Shown: positions 41,791 to 52,612 of the stretch, one piece after another
How the letters are laid out: the number at the start of each line of letters is the position of its first letter
Numbering within the stretch: position 1 is the first letter of the stretch
Assembly (NCBI GenBank): GCA_033557465.1
Contig: CM066043.1
Location: forward strand, 109,978,278 to 110,042,277
DNA from: Ichthyophis bannanicus
Taxonomy: Eukaryota; Chordata; Amphibia; Gymnophiona; Ichthyophiidae
DNA length: 64,000 nt
Direction: 5' to 3'
Program-made: the position numbers and the translations under genes
Notes under the pieces: model-generated
Seen by the model: the letters and a program-made list of their open reading frames with translations, nothing else
What the model was told of the DNA's origin: nothing
Database searches by the model: none

Positions 41791-44035
41791 AGTTTTATTT
41801 ATTTTATTTATTTATTTACTTAAGGGTATTTCTATCCTGCCTTATCCTTCAATCAAGGCCGTGAACACATCAAACAATCAATGGCAATGGTGTTTATGTC
41901 AGATAAGTTTATGTACAATGAGGGTGCATGGATGTGGGTGTGCTGATTAGTGTAAGCTATTTACAGTATGCGCTTTTTACAGTTATATACATGGGTTTGC
42001 TGGTTCCGTAGCGGGTTGTGATTGAACTTCATTCAAGTCTAAGGTTGGTCCAAGTCTGTAGATCCTGGCTATGCGTTTGGGCCGTAGTGCTCAGTGAAGA
42101 GTACTGTCTTTAGGTGTTTCCGGAAGACCTTCGGGTCTTCAGTTGATCGTAGGGAGTGTGTTCCATATTGTTGGAGCCGCCAGTGATAGGGCTCTTTGTG
42201 TGGTGGATTTGCATGCTTTTGTGTAGTTGCTTGGGGTGCTGAGTGTGTCTGCTGTGGTCTTTCTTCTCAGTCTATTGCTGGCGTCAGGGAGTATGAGGGC
42301 TTGGAAGCTGAGTGCAGAGCTCTTATGTCTGATTCTGAATATGTTTAGTATCATTTTGTATTTGATGCGGTGGCTGATTGGGAGCCAGTGGAGGTCTTTT
42401 AGGATGGGGGTGATGTGGGCTTGTGTTGGAGAACCGGTGATTATTCTGGCTGCTGTGTTTTGAGCCATTTGAAGCGGCCTGAGTGATTGTTTTGGCATTC
42501 CGTTGTAGATCGGGTTGCAGAAGTCAAGTATGGGAGTTATAAGCGCTTGGCAGACTGTGCAGAAGTGTTCATGTGAGAGTAGGGGCTTGAGGCATCTGAT
42601 TATTCTCATTTTGTAGTATGCGTTTTTGGTGGTTCTTCTGATGTGTGATTGTAGGTTCAACTCTTTGTCGAGTGTTATTCCGAGGTATTTCACTTCGTTC
42701 TTCAGTGGTATTGCTGTGGTGTTGGTTTTGATGAAGGGTGGGGGGCTGAAGTTGGTGTTTCGTGTGATGAGTGCTTCTGTCTTGCTGTAGTTTATGGCTA
42801 GGTTGTTGTGCATGAGCCAAGTGGACATGCTGTTGAGACAGTTTGTTATTTTGGTGTAGTCGGGGCTGTCGAGGTTGATTGGCGTGTATATCATGATGTC
42901 ATCTGCGTAGATTGTGTAGTCTATTTTATGAGCTTTCATGATGTCACAGATTGGTTGGATGTATAGGTTGACTAGTAGTAAGGATAGTGCGGATCCTTGT
43001 GGCACTCCTTGCTTGATCTTTGCTGGTTGTGAGATGTTGGATCCAATCTTGACTTGGAACTGTCTGTCTGTTAGGTATGAGTTGAACCATTTTAGTATGG
43101 TGCCGGTTATTCCAATGTTCTGTAGTCTGGTTAGGAGGATTCTGTGGTCCACTGTGTCGAATGCAGCTGAGATGTCTAGGAAGATCATTAGTGTTCCTTG
43201 TTTGTAGTTGTCTATGGTCCGGATGATGTCATTGACTAGGTATAGCAGAAGTGTTTCGACTCCGTGGTTTGGGCGGAAGCCATGTTGATGTATATCCAGT
43301 GGGGCATGTGCGTCGATGTGGTCCTGAAGCTGTTGTTGCACTGCCTTCTCTATGATTTTAGCCATAAGTGGTATGCTGGAGATTGGGCTGTAGGCTGCTG
43401 GATTGCTTTTGTCTAGGTTGGTTTTCTTTGGGATTGGCCTTATTGTGGCTAGCTTCAGCTGGTCTGGCATGGTTCCTTGCGTCAGGGAGTTGCTTACCAT
43501 GTTGTGTATGAGGCTGAGGAAGTTTTCCTTAGTTGCCTTGATCCATGGGACCGGGTATGGGTCTGTTGGTGCAGTGCTTGTGTTGAGAGCTGAGATGATA
43601 TCTGAGATTTGCTTTGTGGAAGGAGTGTTGAACTTGTCCCAATTTGTGATGGGCATGGTTGGGTTGCTGGTTCCTTTAGATGTTTGTTTTGGTGAGCGGC
43701 CTAGCTTCTCTTGAAGATGATCTGCGAAGGTTTGTGGATCAATCTGTATGTCTTTATCGGAACTCGGTTCGTTGGTTAGATTTTTTACTATCTCGAAAAG
43801 CTCTCTGGGTTTGTTGTATGCTGTCTGGATGGTGTTTGTGTGGTGTTCTCTTTTTGTTTGATTAATAAGCTCATTGTATTTCTTTTGCTGAATTAGGTAT
43901 AAGGCTTGGGTGGATGGAGATTTAGAGCGTCTCCAGCAGCGTTTTATCTTCCTCAGATCTCTTTTTGCAAAGTGGTTCTGCTCTGAATAATCAGTATTCA
44001 TAAACACTGATACTCTGAGCACAACTTATGCTCAG
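41791..44035 (-). mobile_element. L2-type LINE, 5' truncated, RT frame open
   Basis: About 2.24 kb. The 3' end at 41791-41870 is the antisense of TTGATTGAAGGATAAGGCAG followed by AAATAAATAAATAAA. The ORF is at 42139-44022. The endonuclease is missing, so the copy was truncated by incomplete reverse transcription near 44035. It is relatively young judging by its uninterrupted frame. Confidence 0.88.
42139..44022 (-). CDS. L2-type LINE reverse transcriptase, open 627-codon frame
   Basis: The frame is continuous from a basic linker (KRDLRKIKRCWRRSKSP) through the RT: NMVSNSLTQGTMPDQLKLAT, YSPISSIPLMAKIIEKA, IFLDISAAFDTVDHRILLTR, QGVPQGSALSLLLVNLYI and the catalytic YTIYADDIMIYTP. A thumb and the C-terminal DLHWLPISHRIKYKMIL with AAPTIWNTLPTIN follow. 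It ends in a stop at 42139. Endonuclease and any ORF1 are absent, so it is not autonomous. ADD and the palm aspartate are preserved. SALSLLL departs from the usual GS.L.P.L, suggesting some decay. Confidence 0.87.
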   Translation of the reverse strand: MLRVSVFMNTDYSEQNHFAKRDLRKIKRCWRRSKSPSTQALYLIQQKKYNELINQTKREHHTNTIQTAYNKPRELFEIVKNLTNEPSSDKDIQIDPQTFADHLQEKLGRSPKQTSKGTSNPTMPITNWDKFNTPSTKQISDIISALNTSTAPTDPYPVPWIKATKENFLSLIHNMVSNSLTQGTMPDQLKLATIRPIPKKTNLDKSNPAAYSPISSIPLMAKIIEKAVQQQLQDHIDAHAPLDIHQHGFRPNHGVETLLLYLVNDIIRTIDNYKQGTLMIFLDISAAFDTVDHRILLTRLQNIGITGTILKWFNSYLTDRQFQVKIGSNISQPAKIKQGVPQGSALSLLLVNLYIQPICDIMKAHKIDYTIYADDIMIYTPINLDSPDYTKITNCLNSMSTWLMHNNLAINYSKTEALITRNTNFSPPPFIKTNTTAIPLKNEVKYLGITLDKELNLQSHIRRTTKNAYYKMRIIRCLKPLLSHEHFCTVCQALITPILDFCNPIYNGMPKQSLRPLQMAQNTAARIITGSPTQAHITPILKDLHWLPISHRIKYKMILNIFRIRHKSSALSFQALILPDASNRLRRKTTADTLSTPSNYTKACKSTTQRALSLAAPTIWNTLPTIN

Positions 44036-44500
44036 AATAATATTGCTGCTTACAGGGCAAGCTCGAGGGGTTCTGTCACCCTAGGCAAACCATCCATGCC
44101 GCCTCTCAAAGACTGTATTGCCATCCCCCCTCTGTCTTTTCACATGGTGGAGGGGGGCAGCACTGGGATGCCTCCAATGCATAGGGCTTTAAAGTGCCTG
44201 CACTAGTGCACTCATGGCCTGCTCCTCCTGTCCACCTCTGACACAGCTTCCTGATGGAAGGGGCAGGAGCAGCAGGAAGTTGTTTTGAAGGGGTGGGTAG
44301 GAGTGGCAAGCCATGAGCATGCTCGCATGGACACTTTTTAAACTCTATACAGTGGAGGCATCACCATGCCGCCGCCGCTGCTGCTGCCCCCCCCCTCCCC
44401 TTCCCCCAGGTGAGAAGATGGATGCCAGGAGGGAGGATGGCATGTTGGTTTGTACCAACAAAAAAAGCACTGTGCCACGCACACCAGGGGCTCAAGTCCA
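44036..44500. other. Low-complexity-rich intergenic sequence
   Basis: Contains (CCG/CTG)n-like GCCGCCGCCGCTGCTGCTGC at about 44371-44390 and C-rich runs. It may be part of a MITE (a repeated GCATGCTCGCATGGACAC-type block), but no termini were found. No gene. Confidence 0.35.
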
Positions 44501-44810
44501 AAAACCTAGCACCAAGAAGGGAATGCTTTAAAAAGATATTTTATTTTTGACCGAAATTGCATGCCAAAGACACTACACAGGCCATGTTTCATCACTACTT
44601 CATCAGGGATATTGGCATACTAAAATCATAAAACAAACATAATTAAAACATATAAATACCCATAAAAAATATTTTTTTAATAAAAAACATATATATTAAA
44701 CTAAGTTATGTTAAAAAAAGGAAGGAAATTAATATTATATACACTCAGTATTTATTATGTAATAACCAATATATCATACTAAAACAATACCATTAAAATC
44801 ATTAATATCA
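44501..44810 (-). mobile_element. Penelope-like noncoding fragment, left part
   Basis: The minus strand reads CCCTGATGAAGTAGTGATG and then AAACATGGCC at 44583-44611, a CTGATGA...GAAAC hammerhead-type signature typical of Penelope-like element ends, next to AT-rich noncoding DNA. The sequence continues beyond the L1 insertion at 45777. No RT/GIY-YIG coding is visible, so the assignment rests on this motif and is tentative. Confidence 0.45.
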
Positions 44811-45760
44811 CTCTGGAAGAGTGCAGTGGCAGTTAATGCTCGTGAAACTAACTATAAGCTACTCTATCGCTGGTATATGACGCCTATGCGGATTGCTCGA
44901 GCATATCCAGGAGTCTTGGGTTTGTGCTGGCGGAAATGTGGACAGGAGGGCACCTTGGCGCATGTCTGGTGGCTTTGTCCACGGGTGCAGACTTTCTGGA
45001 GGTGGATTCAGTATCGCTTACAACAACTGGTTGGGTTGAGTATTCCTTGGGATCCAGGTATTTTTCTTCTAGGTACTAATGTTCCTGGTGCTCGGACTCC
45101 TCAGTTGGCTTTGATTCGTCATGGACTGCATGCGGCTCGATTGGCCTTGGCCGCTGCTTGGAAGCAGGTTTCGCCCCCCGCCCTTTCTAGCTGGTTGGAA
45201 CGGATGTGGGATACATATACTATGGAGCGTGGGGTGGCAGTTGGAAGAATGCAGTTGCCACAATTTGAGCAAGTGTGGGAAGCTTTTGTTTTGAAGTATG
45301 GTTCGTAATCCCTAGGGTACTCTATGTTTTTATTGGAGGTGCTGGCCCTCTGTCTTTTTGTGTTGTGGAGTTCCTGATTTCTGCCTTTTTCCCGTGTGGT
45401 CTGGTCCGTTAATATACCCCCCCCCCCTTACCTTTCGAGGGTATTGAGGTTATTAGTGGGGATGTTGGGGAAGGGGGAGGGGGAGGGGGAGGGTTTTGGG
45501 GGATGCTAGGTGGCTGGGGGGGAAATGGGGTTATGGGGGGAGGAGGGTTGGAGTGTGGAGGGAGGGGGTAGGTTGCTTTTAGGAGATTTTGGGGGAATAG
45601 GGTGGGGGAGGGGGGAAGAAAAAAGGAAAAAAAACAGGCTTTGTTGATATCATTTTTCTTTGATTGTGGTTTATGCATTGGTTTTTCTTGTTTCTGTTCT
45701 CTGTATGTAGCATATTTGGCTATCACTTGTTGTACTTGTTTGCTGCCTTTAAATAAAAAA
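44811..45760 (+). mobile_element. L1-type LINE, short 5'-truncated copy with target duplication
   Basis: 950 bp flanked by AAAATCATTAATATCA (44795-44810) and AAAATCTTTAATATCA (45761-45776), a 16-bp duplication with one mismatch. It contains the end of ORF2, a strongly G-rich 3'UTR (45411-45620) and an A-rich 3' end. Poly-A, target duplication and 5' truncation are standard target-primed L1 insertion features. It splits the Penelope-like sequence. Confidence 0.9.
44826..45308 (+). CDS. L1 ORF2 C-terminal fragment, open
   Basis: The frame runs about 160 codons to a stop at 45306-45308. It encodes LYRWYMTPMRIARAYPGVLG followed by the Cys/His motif CWRKCGQEGTLAHVWWLCP and VQTFWRWI, the C-terminal cysteine-rich domain of L1-clade ORF2. 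RT and endonuclease are absent because of 5' truncation. The apparent start codon is not a real initiation site. No disabling mutation is seen within this piece. Confidence 0.85.
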   Translation: MAVNARETNYKLLYRWYMTPMRIARAYPGVLGLCWRKCGQEGTLAHVWWLCPRVQTFWRWIQYRLQQLVGLSIPWDPGIFLLGTNVPGARTPQLALIRHGLHAARLALAAAWKQVSPPALSSWLERMWDTYTMERGVAVGRMQLPQFEQVWEAFVLKYGS

Positions 45761-45776
45761 AAAATCTTTAATATCA

Positions 45777-47000
45777 AATGAACCACTTTGTATTAATGAT
45801 GAGACAACAAGAACACACTCTCATAAAAAAGCGTGCAAATACCTTTCTTGGCTGTTTTGTGTAATACTTGCTATTGACACTTGGATAATTTCTCGATATC
45901 TCTTTAGATGTGCTGATTGTGCACAATCATCATGTACTAAAACATTAAAATTATAAATAAATCCAATAAATAAGCCAATCATAAGAAGTATAAAAACAAA
46001 AAGGATTGAACCATGACACATTATAAAAAGATAAAAGGATAAGATAACAAGGAAGCAGGAGTGAATTGACCGCATCAGTGTAAAGGGACTATGTAAAAAC
46101 CTTAGGCATCCAAACCTCAAAGAGTATTATACCTATAAAATAAGGACATATTGTTTTTGCCTCTCCTTTAGATCGTAACAAAGGGAAGAAGGGGGCCTAA
46201 CTACATGTATATGTATTTCTCTTTTATATTATGATACATTCAAGAAAGGCTATGATATTTGCAATAGCAACCCTCCGAATTTTATACCATGGAAATATAT
46301 GTTCTTGTAGCTTAGATCTCCACCAGTACATCCGTAGTGATTCTGAGCTCCATTGAGAGCCATACTACAACTTATAACAATCATCATTCATGACATAAGT
46401 CAAAATGTGCCATCCAAACTAATTTGTGAATTGTACTGTGGCATCGTAAATGCCGTGCAGCACAATAATGATTGTCCTTATAACACGTTCAATTTTTCAA
46501 CGCTTATGTTTTTCATTTTTAAAAGACCAATGTGGCATTATATGTGCTGTACAGGTAACTATATAATTATCTTCATAGCCTAACTCATTTTGCAACGCTT
46601 ATATCGATAGAAACCTATAACTTGTATTATATTGGGCAGAACATGGATATCTAATAATGGCTCCATATATAAATCATTGACATTACCTATGCCACTCTTC
46701 TAACGCTGTGCCGTGCTACCTCTGGCTCGGACGCACATCACTGATTGAAATTTGCAGTTCTTTTGGAAGCCGGCTCATGCGCTGTTATAAATGCTCCCAA
46801 CCGTGGGAATTATGACATCAATAGTTACCAGGCAGACTATCTACCCACTTGTCCTATTGCCTAGTCTTTGCCGCCGCAGAGACTAAGCATAACCTCATTG
46901 CTCTTTGTTTAGTAACATATTCCTAATTATGCAATTAATATAATTCTAATCAAGAGACCCAATAAAACATCTTGAATGCTGTAGAAACAGTACAATTGCA
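45777..47000. other. AT-rich sequence, probable Penelope-like noncoding DNA
   Basis: Continuous with 44501-44810 across the L1. It contains no ORF of note. GCTGTTATAAATGCTCCC at about 46782-46799 could be part of a promoter-like region of such an element. The right boundary is not visible; 47000-47320 likewise shows nothing recognisable. Confidence 0.35.
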
Positions 47001-47324
47001 CCTTATGTTAGTAATGACACTGGCTAATGTAGCAAATGAATTTTTTTTTTGACACTACTATTCATTATGCTAAAAACCTTTTCTTTGGAAGAATTCTTTA
47101 AACCAAACAATATTATAATTAAAATAGTAAATGATGCAACAATTACCTCGCTTAGTATGACTATTGTAAAACAGTATCTCTATTTTTGTTATAATATTAC
47201 ATTATTACTATCTTGCTATGTATGAACCTATTATGACCCTCCTGTTTCACTCTACAACAATATACCTAAGGGGGCACCACCTACTCACATAATTAAGTAT
47301 AATATGTGATATTATAGCTATGAC

Positions 47325-47485
47325 CGTGACTCATTGTGGCCTTAGGCAAGCCACTCAACCCTCCATTACCTCAGGTGCAAATTTAGACTGTAAACCCTCC
47401 AGAAACAGGGAGCTAACTATTGTACCTAAATGTAACTCACCTTTAACTACTACTGGAAAGGCAGGAGCGAAATATGAATTAATAA
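47325..47485 (+). mobile_element. Headless SINE fragment
   Basis: The body CATTGTGGCCTTAGGCAAGC and CACTCAACCCTCCATTACC, then the GTAAACCCTCCAGAAACAGG tail, matches the tRNA-derived SINEs in this window. The A and B boxes are missing. Confidence 0.75.
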
Positions 47486-47655
47486 ATAAAGTGGACTGGG
47501 GAAATCTACTGCTTACCCCTGGAATAAGTAGCATAGAATCTGTCAACTTTTAAGGAAACCGACAGGTACTTGGGTCCTGGATTGGCCACTACTGGAAATT
47601 GAATACTGGGCTTAATGGACCTTTGATCTGATGCAGTATGGCATCTCTTATGTGC
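47486..47655 (+). mobile_element. CR1-like LINE 3' end
   Basis: TGGACTGGGGAAATCTACTG through GGATTGGCCACTACTGGAAA to ATGGCATCTCTTATGTGCTT corresponds to the CR1 3'UTR seen at 9965-10136. It is 5' truncated. Confidence 0.82.
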
Positions 47656-48128
47656 TTAGCTAACCCTTTCCACCTCTTCAAAGTGCACATTAAAATCTCA
47701 TGTTGAGCTGAGTCTTCCGGGTTTCTGCACTGGTGCTGCATAGATAATTGCCTCATTACCATGGATTTAAATGCATGGTATGCTGCATTATTGCAGGCAT
47801 TTTTTAACAACATTGTTTCTGCTGACATTAGCTTCCTTCCTGCATTCTGCGCCCACACTAGTGCAGAAAGAGCTGCGTAACCCCTGCACAAGTGACTGTG
47901 CTACTGGCAATGCGCTCTTCTGCATCGTGCTGGTAGTTAGCCCTGGTTGCTCCTCTCTACATTAGAGTCAGTCAGCCGAGGTCTCTGGAGTGGAGAAGAT
48001 CCAGTCTTTTGCTACAGATTTAAAGCTCTTTATTGGCATAACTATTTTACATAAATCTGGAAAGCTGGTCATAAATACCTTTTTATTGGACTGACTTAAC
48101 GTATTACCTAAAACTCCTTTGTTGACGC

Positions 48129-48505
48129 CAGTGGTGTAAAATTCTAATGACGGGCCACCTAGCAAAATTATGCCAGTGGTCCCCCCATTGTCCATGGGGG
48201 GGCCCCATTCCATCCCATCTCCTCCCCGCCGGTATATTTACCGCAAGATGTTTTCTGCACTTCTTCCCCCACCTCCTCTTTCTCAGTTGAAAAGTTTTCA
48301 GGCCCAGGAGCCATCACCTCCCGCTGCCGGACCGAAGTCTCAAGATAACAGCCACAGTTATTGCAAAACGTTGGCCCGGCAGCAGAAGGTGAAGAGCGGG
48401 AGGCAGCGCAGAAAACATTTTAAAGTAAATTTGCCATTCTGCCCCTTCACCACCAAGATGTGGGCCCCCTTCCTGCCTGTGGCCTGGGTGGAAATTACGC
48501 CACTG
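48129..48505. mobile_element. Candidate hAT-type MITE
   Basis: It begins CAGTGGTGTAAAATT and its other end, read inward, begins CAGTGGCGTAATTTC. CAGTGGCGTA is a terminus commonly seen in hAT elements. Flanks GTTGACGC (48121-48128) and GTTAACCC (48506-48513) agree at six of eight positions. The interior is noncoding and GC-rich. Confidence 0.6.
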
Positions 48506-48539
48506 GTTAACCCTTATTTCCAAGTGGACTAGAAAGGCA

Positions 48540-49640
48540 AATATTTACTTATTTACACATCTTTCTAGCCACAGTATCGAGCAGATTACAAGGAGAACAT
48601 AAGAAATAATAAGGTACATATTAATACAAGATACAGTGAAAAGATGAAATAATGAAACTAAAACAAACAAAAATAAAACCAAAATTTAAAATAATGCATG
48701 ACTTCAATAATGACATTTAAAACAACAATTAAATCAAATACCAAGCAAATAATTCCAGCTTAAACTCCAGGGATTAGAAATATATGCCTTTGCCTTCTTC
48801 TTAGAGGACAGCAAATATGTTTCCATGCGTGAGAGATGACAGCAGAAGCTCTCTTTGCTAAACACACAACACCAAGGGCTATAACATTGCAAAGCATTCA
48901 TAAGTTCTAACATCAAAATACAGCACAAATGGGCCAATGCCAAAAACTAGCTCAGCTTTTAAGCACAGATAACACCATTTTTAGGCACAATTACCTCCAC
49001 AGCCAAATACAGAAAAGAGATGGACGTGCACGTAAACAGCAAAGGAAAAAACACACACATAATGCCAGGGGTATTTAAATTATATGCAAATGAGCTGTGC
49101 ATATTAAAATGTCGGGGCTCATATGTAAATTAGCCACACGGTGCCCCTGTTTCTCTGGGAGAGCATGCCAAACTTGTGCAGACTTCAGTGAACATGTGTT
49201 TGGCTTGCTCTCTCAGTTTAACGCTGCCATTTGCGCGCAGTTTATCGGGTGGCTAATTTGCCTGTAAGCCCCTTTCTGCATACTGGCGCTGAAGTCGCGT
49301 GGTATTGGTGTGCTGCAGATAGGCATAAAAAGTTGATAGTGTGTAACTTCAGCACCGGCCTTCTGCCTCAGCCTGAAGAGAAGATAACACTGGAACTGAG
49401 AAGAATCTTGCATCTTCTAAAACCAAGGAACAGTGAACCACTGGAAAAACTCTGTACTACTAAACCATCTACCTGGATCCCCTGCTGCAACTTGAAGGCT
49501 TTCCTATAAGACCTCCAGGAGACAAAGGCAAGGAGACCCTAAGGAGGCAATTTACCAAAACTTCTTCATCAACAACCATCAGAGAATAAGGATTACGTTT
49601 GCCAACCCATAGAGAAACAGCAAGTGGAGGAGCAGTCTAG
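48540..49640. other. Intergenic sequence, no confident feature
   Basis: 48560-48960 looks like a decayed LINE tail (ATTTACTTATTTACACATC, then CGAGCAGATTACAAGGAG) without readable protein. The remainder shows nothing I can assign. Confidence 0.35.
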
Positions 49641-49659
49641 TGGTGGCTAAAGAGACCAG

Positions 49660-50235
49660 GGGAATGCCATACCTAGGCCCGTGCCAGCAGTGCAGCTGCA
49701 CAGAGCACAACACAATAGCAGCACATTTAGGGCTGATTTACTTCCGACCTTGATTCCCCCCCCCCCCCCGTGCTGCCTGTCCTTGCCCTGCCTCTGCTTT
49801 TCCAGTTTCCTTAGTGGCGGCAGCGGACCTCCAATTAAAACAAAAAAACATGGAGCTTTCTGACTGCACGCTTGCATGGTTGGTCTGGTCCCTCCCTCTC
49901 TGACGTGCACATTCATCAGAGGAGGAAGGGACCAGACCAGCGATACAAGTGCAGAGTTGGAAAGACCCACTTTCTTATTTTAATTGGAGCTCTGCCACCA
50001 CTGCCAAGGGAACAGGAAAAGCAGCAGTGGGGCAAGAGAAGGCTGGCAAGCAGCCCATGAGGGGGGGGGGGGGTCGGCTGGACATGAGGAGGTGGGGTAA
50101 GATGGGGAGATGCTGGACATGGGATGGGGCAGAAGGGCTATGCTGGGCATGGTGGTAGGGATAGGGGCAAATGACAAACATCTGATGTCATGGGGAAGGG
50201 CACCAGGTTTGTAATTCGCACAGGGTGCAGTTATG
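49660..50235. repeat. Long inverted-repeat (hairpin) element
   Basis: Two diverged arms face each other about a centre near 49910. TTTCCAGTTTCCTTAG and GACCTCCAATTAAAA on the left pair with the complement of TTTTAATTGGAGCTC and AAGGGAACAGGAAAAG on the right. Inside, GGTCTGGTCCCTCC pairs with GGAAGGGACCAGACC. C13 and G13 runs sit at mirrored positions (49756-49768 and 50060-50072 approximately). The termini are unclear. It is probably a foldback DNA element or a head-to-head duplicate. Confidence 0.6.
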
Positions 50236-50244
50236 GCTTCATAC

Positions 50245-50335
50245 AGCCCTGGACCAGGGTTCAAATCCCACTGGCACTCTTTCTGGCTTTAGGTAAGTCA
50301 CTTAGCCCTCCATTGCCACAGGTAAAACTTAGCAG
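50245..50335 (+). repeat. Partial tRNA-derived SINE
   Basis: GGGTTCAAATCCCACTGGC (B box) is followed by CACTTAGCCCTCCATTGCC. Only the middle of the SINE remains. Confidence 0.7.
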
Positions 50336-50804
50336 CATGTTTACTAAAGTGTGGTAGCCAGGCATGCAGGGCTAATGTGCATTTTCAGCCCACTGTAACT
50401 GGGAGCGTGTGGTATCAAGTCCTAAGTGATAAAATCCTGAAGGAATCCATGGTTTCCCTCGAGACAGAACTTGCTGAATTCAATGAACCAACAAGAAATG
50501 AAAAAATCGAATCCTTGAAATACTTAAAAAATAAAATTGTGAAAATGAATAAATGACTACAAGCAACCATAAATTAAAAAAACACAAACCTCAAACATGA
50601 CAGAAACACTAGATAAAAAATATCAATAACACCAAAGATGAATTTCAAAAGATACAACAATATAAAGCAATACAAAGAGATTTATACTTGACCCAAGAAA
50701 ACCTACAAAAAAATCACAAGAACAGTGCAAGAAATCAAAAAGGAAACAATGATTTGGAGACAAAGCTTCAAAAACCTTGATCAATTCTCTGCTCACATAA
50801 GTTA

Positions 50805-50937
50805 CCTCAGGCCAGAGGTTCAAATCCCGCTAGAAGACAGCAACCTTGGGCCAGAAGGACTGGGGGTTCTAGTCCCACAGGTGCTCCTTGTGGCCTTGGC
50901 CCTTAGCCCTCTGTCACCTCAGGTACAAAAACATAGA
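50805..50937 (+). mobile_element. tRNA-derived SINE, 5' part, split by DIRS copy 3
   Basis: The paired boxes GAGGTTCAAATCCCGCTAG and GGAAGGACTGGGGGTTCTAG, then CTCCTTGTGGCCTTGG, run up to ACATAGATT at 50939. The body continues at 56648 with GTGAGCCCTTCAGGGAC. This shows the SINE was intact before the DIRS insertion and gives a precise empty-site sequence. Confidence 0.85.
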
Positions 50938-50946
50938 TTCCTATTT

Positions 50947-51077
50947 GTCTCTCCGGGCCAGTCCAGGAAAGTAGGGTAGTCAACCTCCTCTAGCAGCTGA
51001 GGGCTGAAAAGAACTGAAAACTCTTTGCTGACAGGCGCACTAGCTCCCCCTGGTGTCCGAGAGAGTCCATCAGTCTT
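50947..51077. repeat. Left inverted terminal repeat of DIRS copy 3
   Basis: Near-perfect complement of 56475-56604 for about 130 bp, including TCTCCGGGCCAGTCCAGGAA and GACACCAGGGGGAGCTAG on the complementary strand. It is the 5' end with respect to coding. Confidence 0.92.
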
Positions 51078-51721
51078 TCAGTCCTCAGCAGCTGAGCTAG
51101 TTGTATAGCTGACAGGCTCCGGAGAGACTAATAGGATCAGGGACATAATGATTATATTTTCTTTAACATCTGGTCGGGGGATTCAGGTGATCTGAGCGCT
51201 GACTGAAAAGCTCTAGCAGGGCTATTCAGAGCAGCCACTTTCCGTTTTTTTTGTTCTGTCCTACAGAGGGGAAAGTGCAGAATCCCTCCGTTTATTTCTC
51301 CAAAACCACCAAGTCGGTGTGTTTTAAAAGCAGAGCCTGCTTAAGGGAGATTTTATTATTTATTGAAATACAATGGAGAATTTCTCTGGGAGCCCCAGGG
51401 AACACTTCTCTGTTCGAATGTATGCAGTTACGGCTACCCGCTGGCAGCGGGGAAGCGGTTTGCTGCAAGATTAACATCGCGGTTGTTTTTCAGGTAGGAG
51501 CTGATCTGGGGCGATCGTAGCTTTTAGGCTTGGGGCTTACACCGTCGCGGGGTTAGATTGCGGGTTGTCGGGTCAAGAAGTGCCTCGTTTCCTGCTAGCT
51601 TCGTTTCCCAGGATGCGCCTGGTTCTCCGCGGTTTAAAAGCCGGCTCCGATGCGTCGCGGCGGTGCGGTTTAGAATTTTTTATTCTAACTTCTTCTGTTT
51701 ATTTCTGGTGAACGTGGGTTC

Positions 51722-52612
51722 ATGGAGTCTCAAAAGCACAAAGATGCTAAAGAAGAAGAGATGGTTAAGACCTCGAGCGGGGCAGAAAGAGCGGGAACGG
51801 CGGCCATTTTAGCTCAGCCGTCGGTTTCTCCCGCGTTGCCAGTCAAGTCAGGGAAAAAGAGAGCAAAGTCACACAACGCTCCTTCTGCTGAGGGAGCAGT
51901 GCAGTTATCTGTGTCAAAAGAGACAGGATCCTTAGAGTCTTTTTTCTCCGCGGAATTAATTTTAGCACTCCATAGTGCTTATTTAATGAAGAGATCACAG
52001 ACTTTTTTGTCTCCCCCTGCAACCTGCAAGTCAGGGGGAACAAAGCTGGAGTCCTCCGAGGCAGACCTGGGGGAAGGAGTCTCCTCAATGTTACCAGGGG
52101 GGGAAACAGCCTCAGAAGGCTTGGGACCTCTGAGTTCGGGGTCTCAGCTTCCAGAGGATGGTGAAATTCTGTCAGAGGCCGGACTTGATTTTTGGCCTGG
52201 GGAGTTGGAGGAGGGTGTGTTAGGAGAGGATCCTAATATTTTCAGAGTCTTCAGGAAGGAAGAGTTAGGAGCTTTAATTACGCAGTCGCTAGCGGCGTTA
52301 AATCTTGTGCTTCCTACGGTTCAGCAGGAGCCGTTAGAGGATCCCCTGCTGCAAGGTTTTAAATCAGAACAGCGTTGTTTCCCCCTTCATAGAGTTATTA
52401 AGCAAATGATTGACTCGGAATGGGAGTGTCCTGAGGCCTCCCTAAGAGGCAGTCGTGCGATGGCACGTCTGTACCCCATTCCCCAGGAGGAAAAGGAGTT
52501 GTTACGTATGCCTAAGGTGGATGCCCTCGTTTCAGCGGTTACTAAAAAGACTACCATTCTGGTGGAAGGAGGTACGGCTCTGAAAGATTTTCAGGACCGT
52601 CCAGTGCTTTAG
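51722..52612 (+). pseudogene. DIRS copy 3 gag, N-terminal part
   Basis: ATG at 51722 (MESQKHKDAKEEEM). Ser/Lys-rich N terminus, then a helical part (FFSAELILALHSAYLMKRSQ), an acidic linker, and a conserved-looking core (PLHRVIKQMIDSEWECPEAS, then RLYPIPQEEKELLRMPKVDA, then VEGGTALKDFQDR). The last is the usual DIRS gag core. It ends at a TAG created by a frameshift near 52600; homologous sequence continues in the next frame. No zinc knuckle is seen. Confidence 0.82.
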
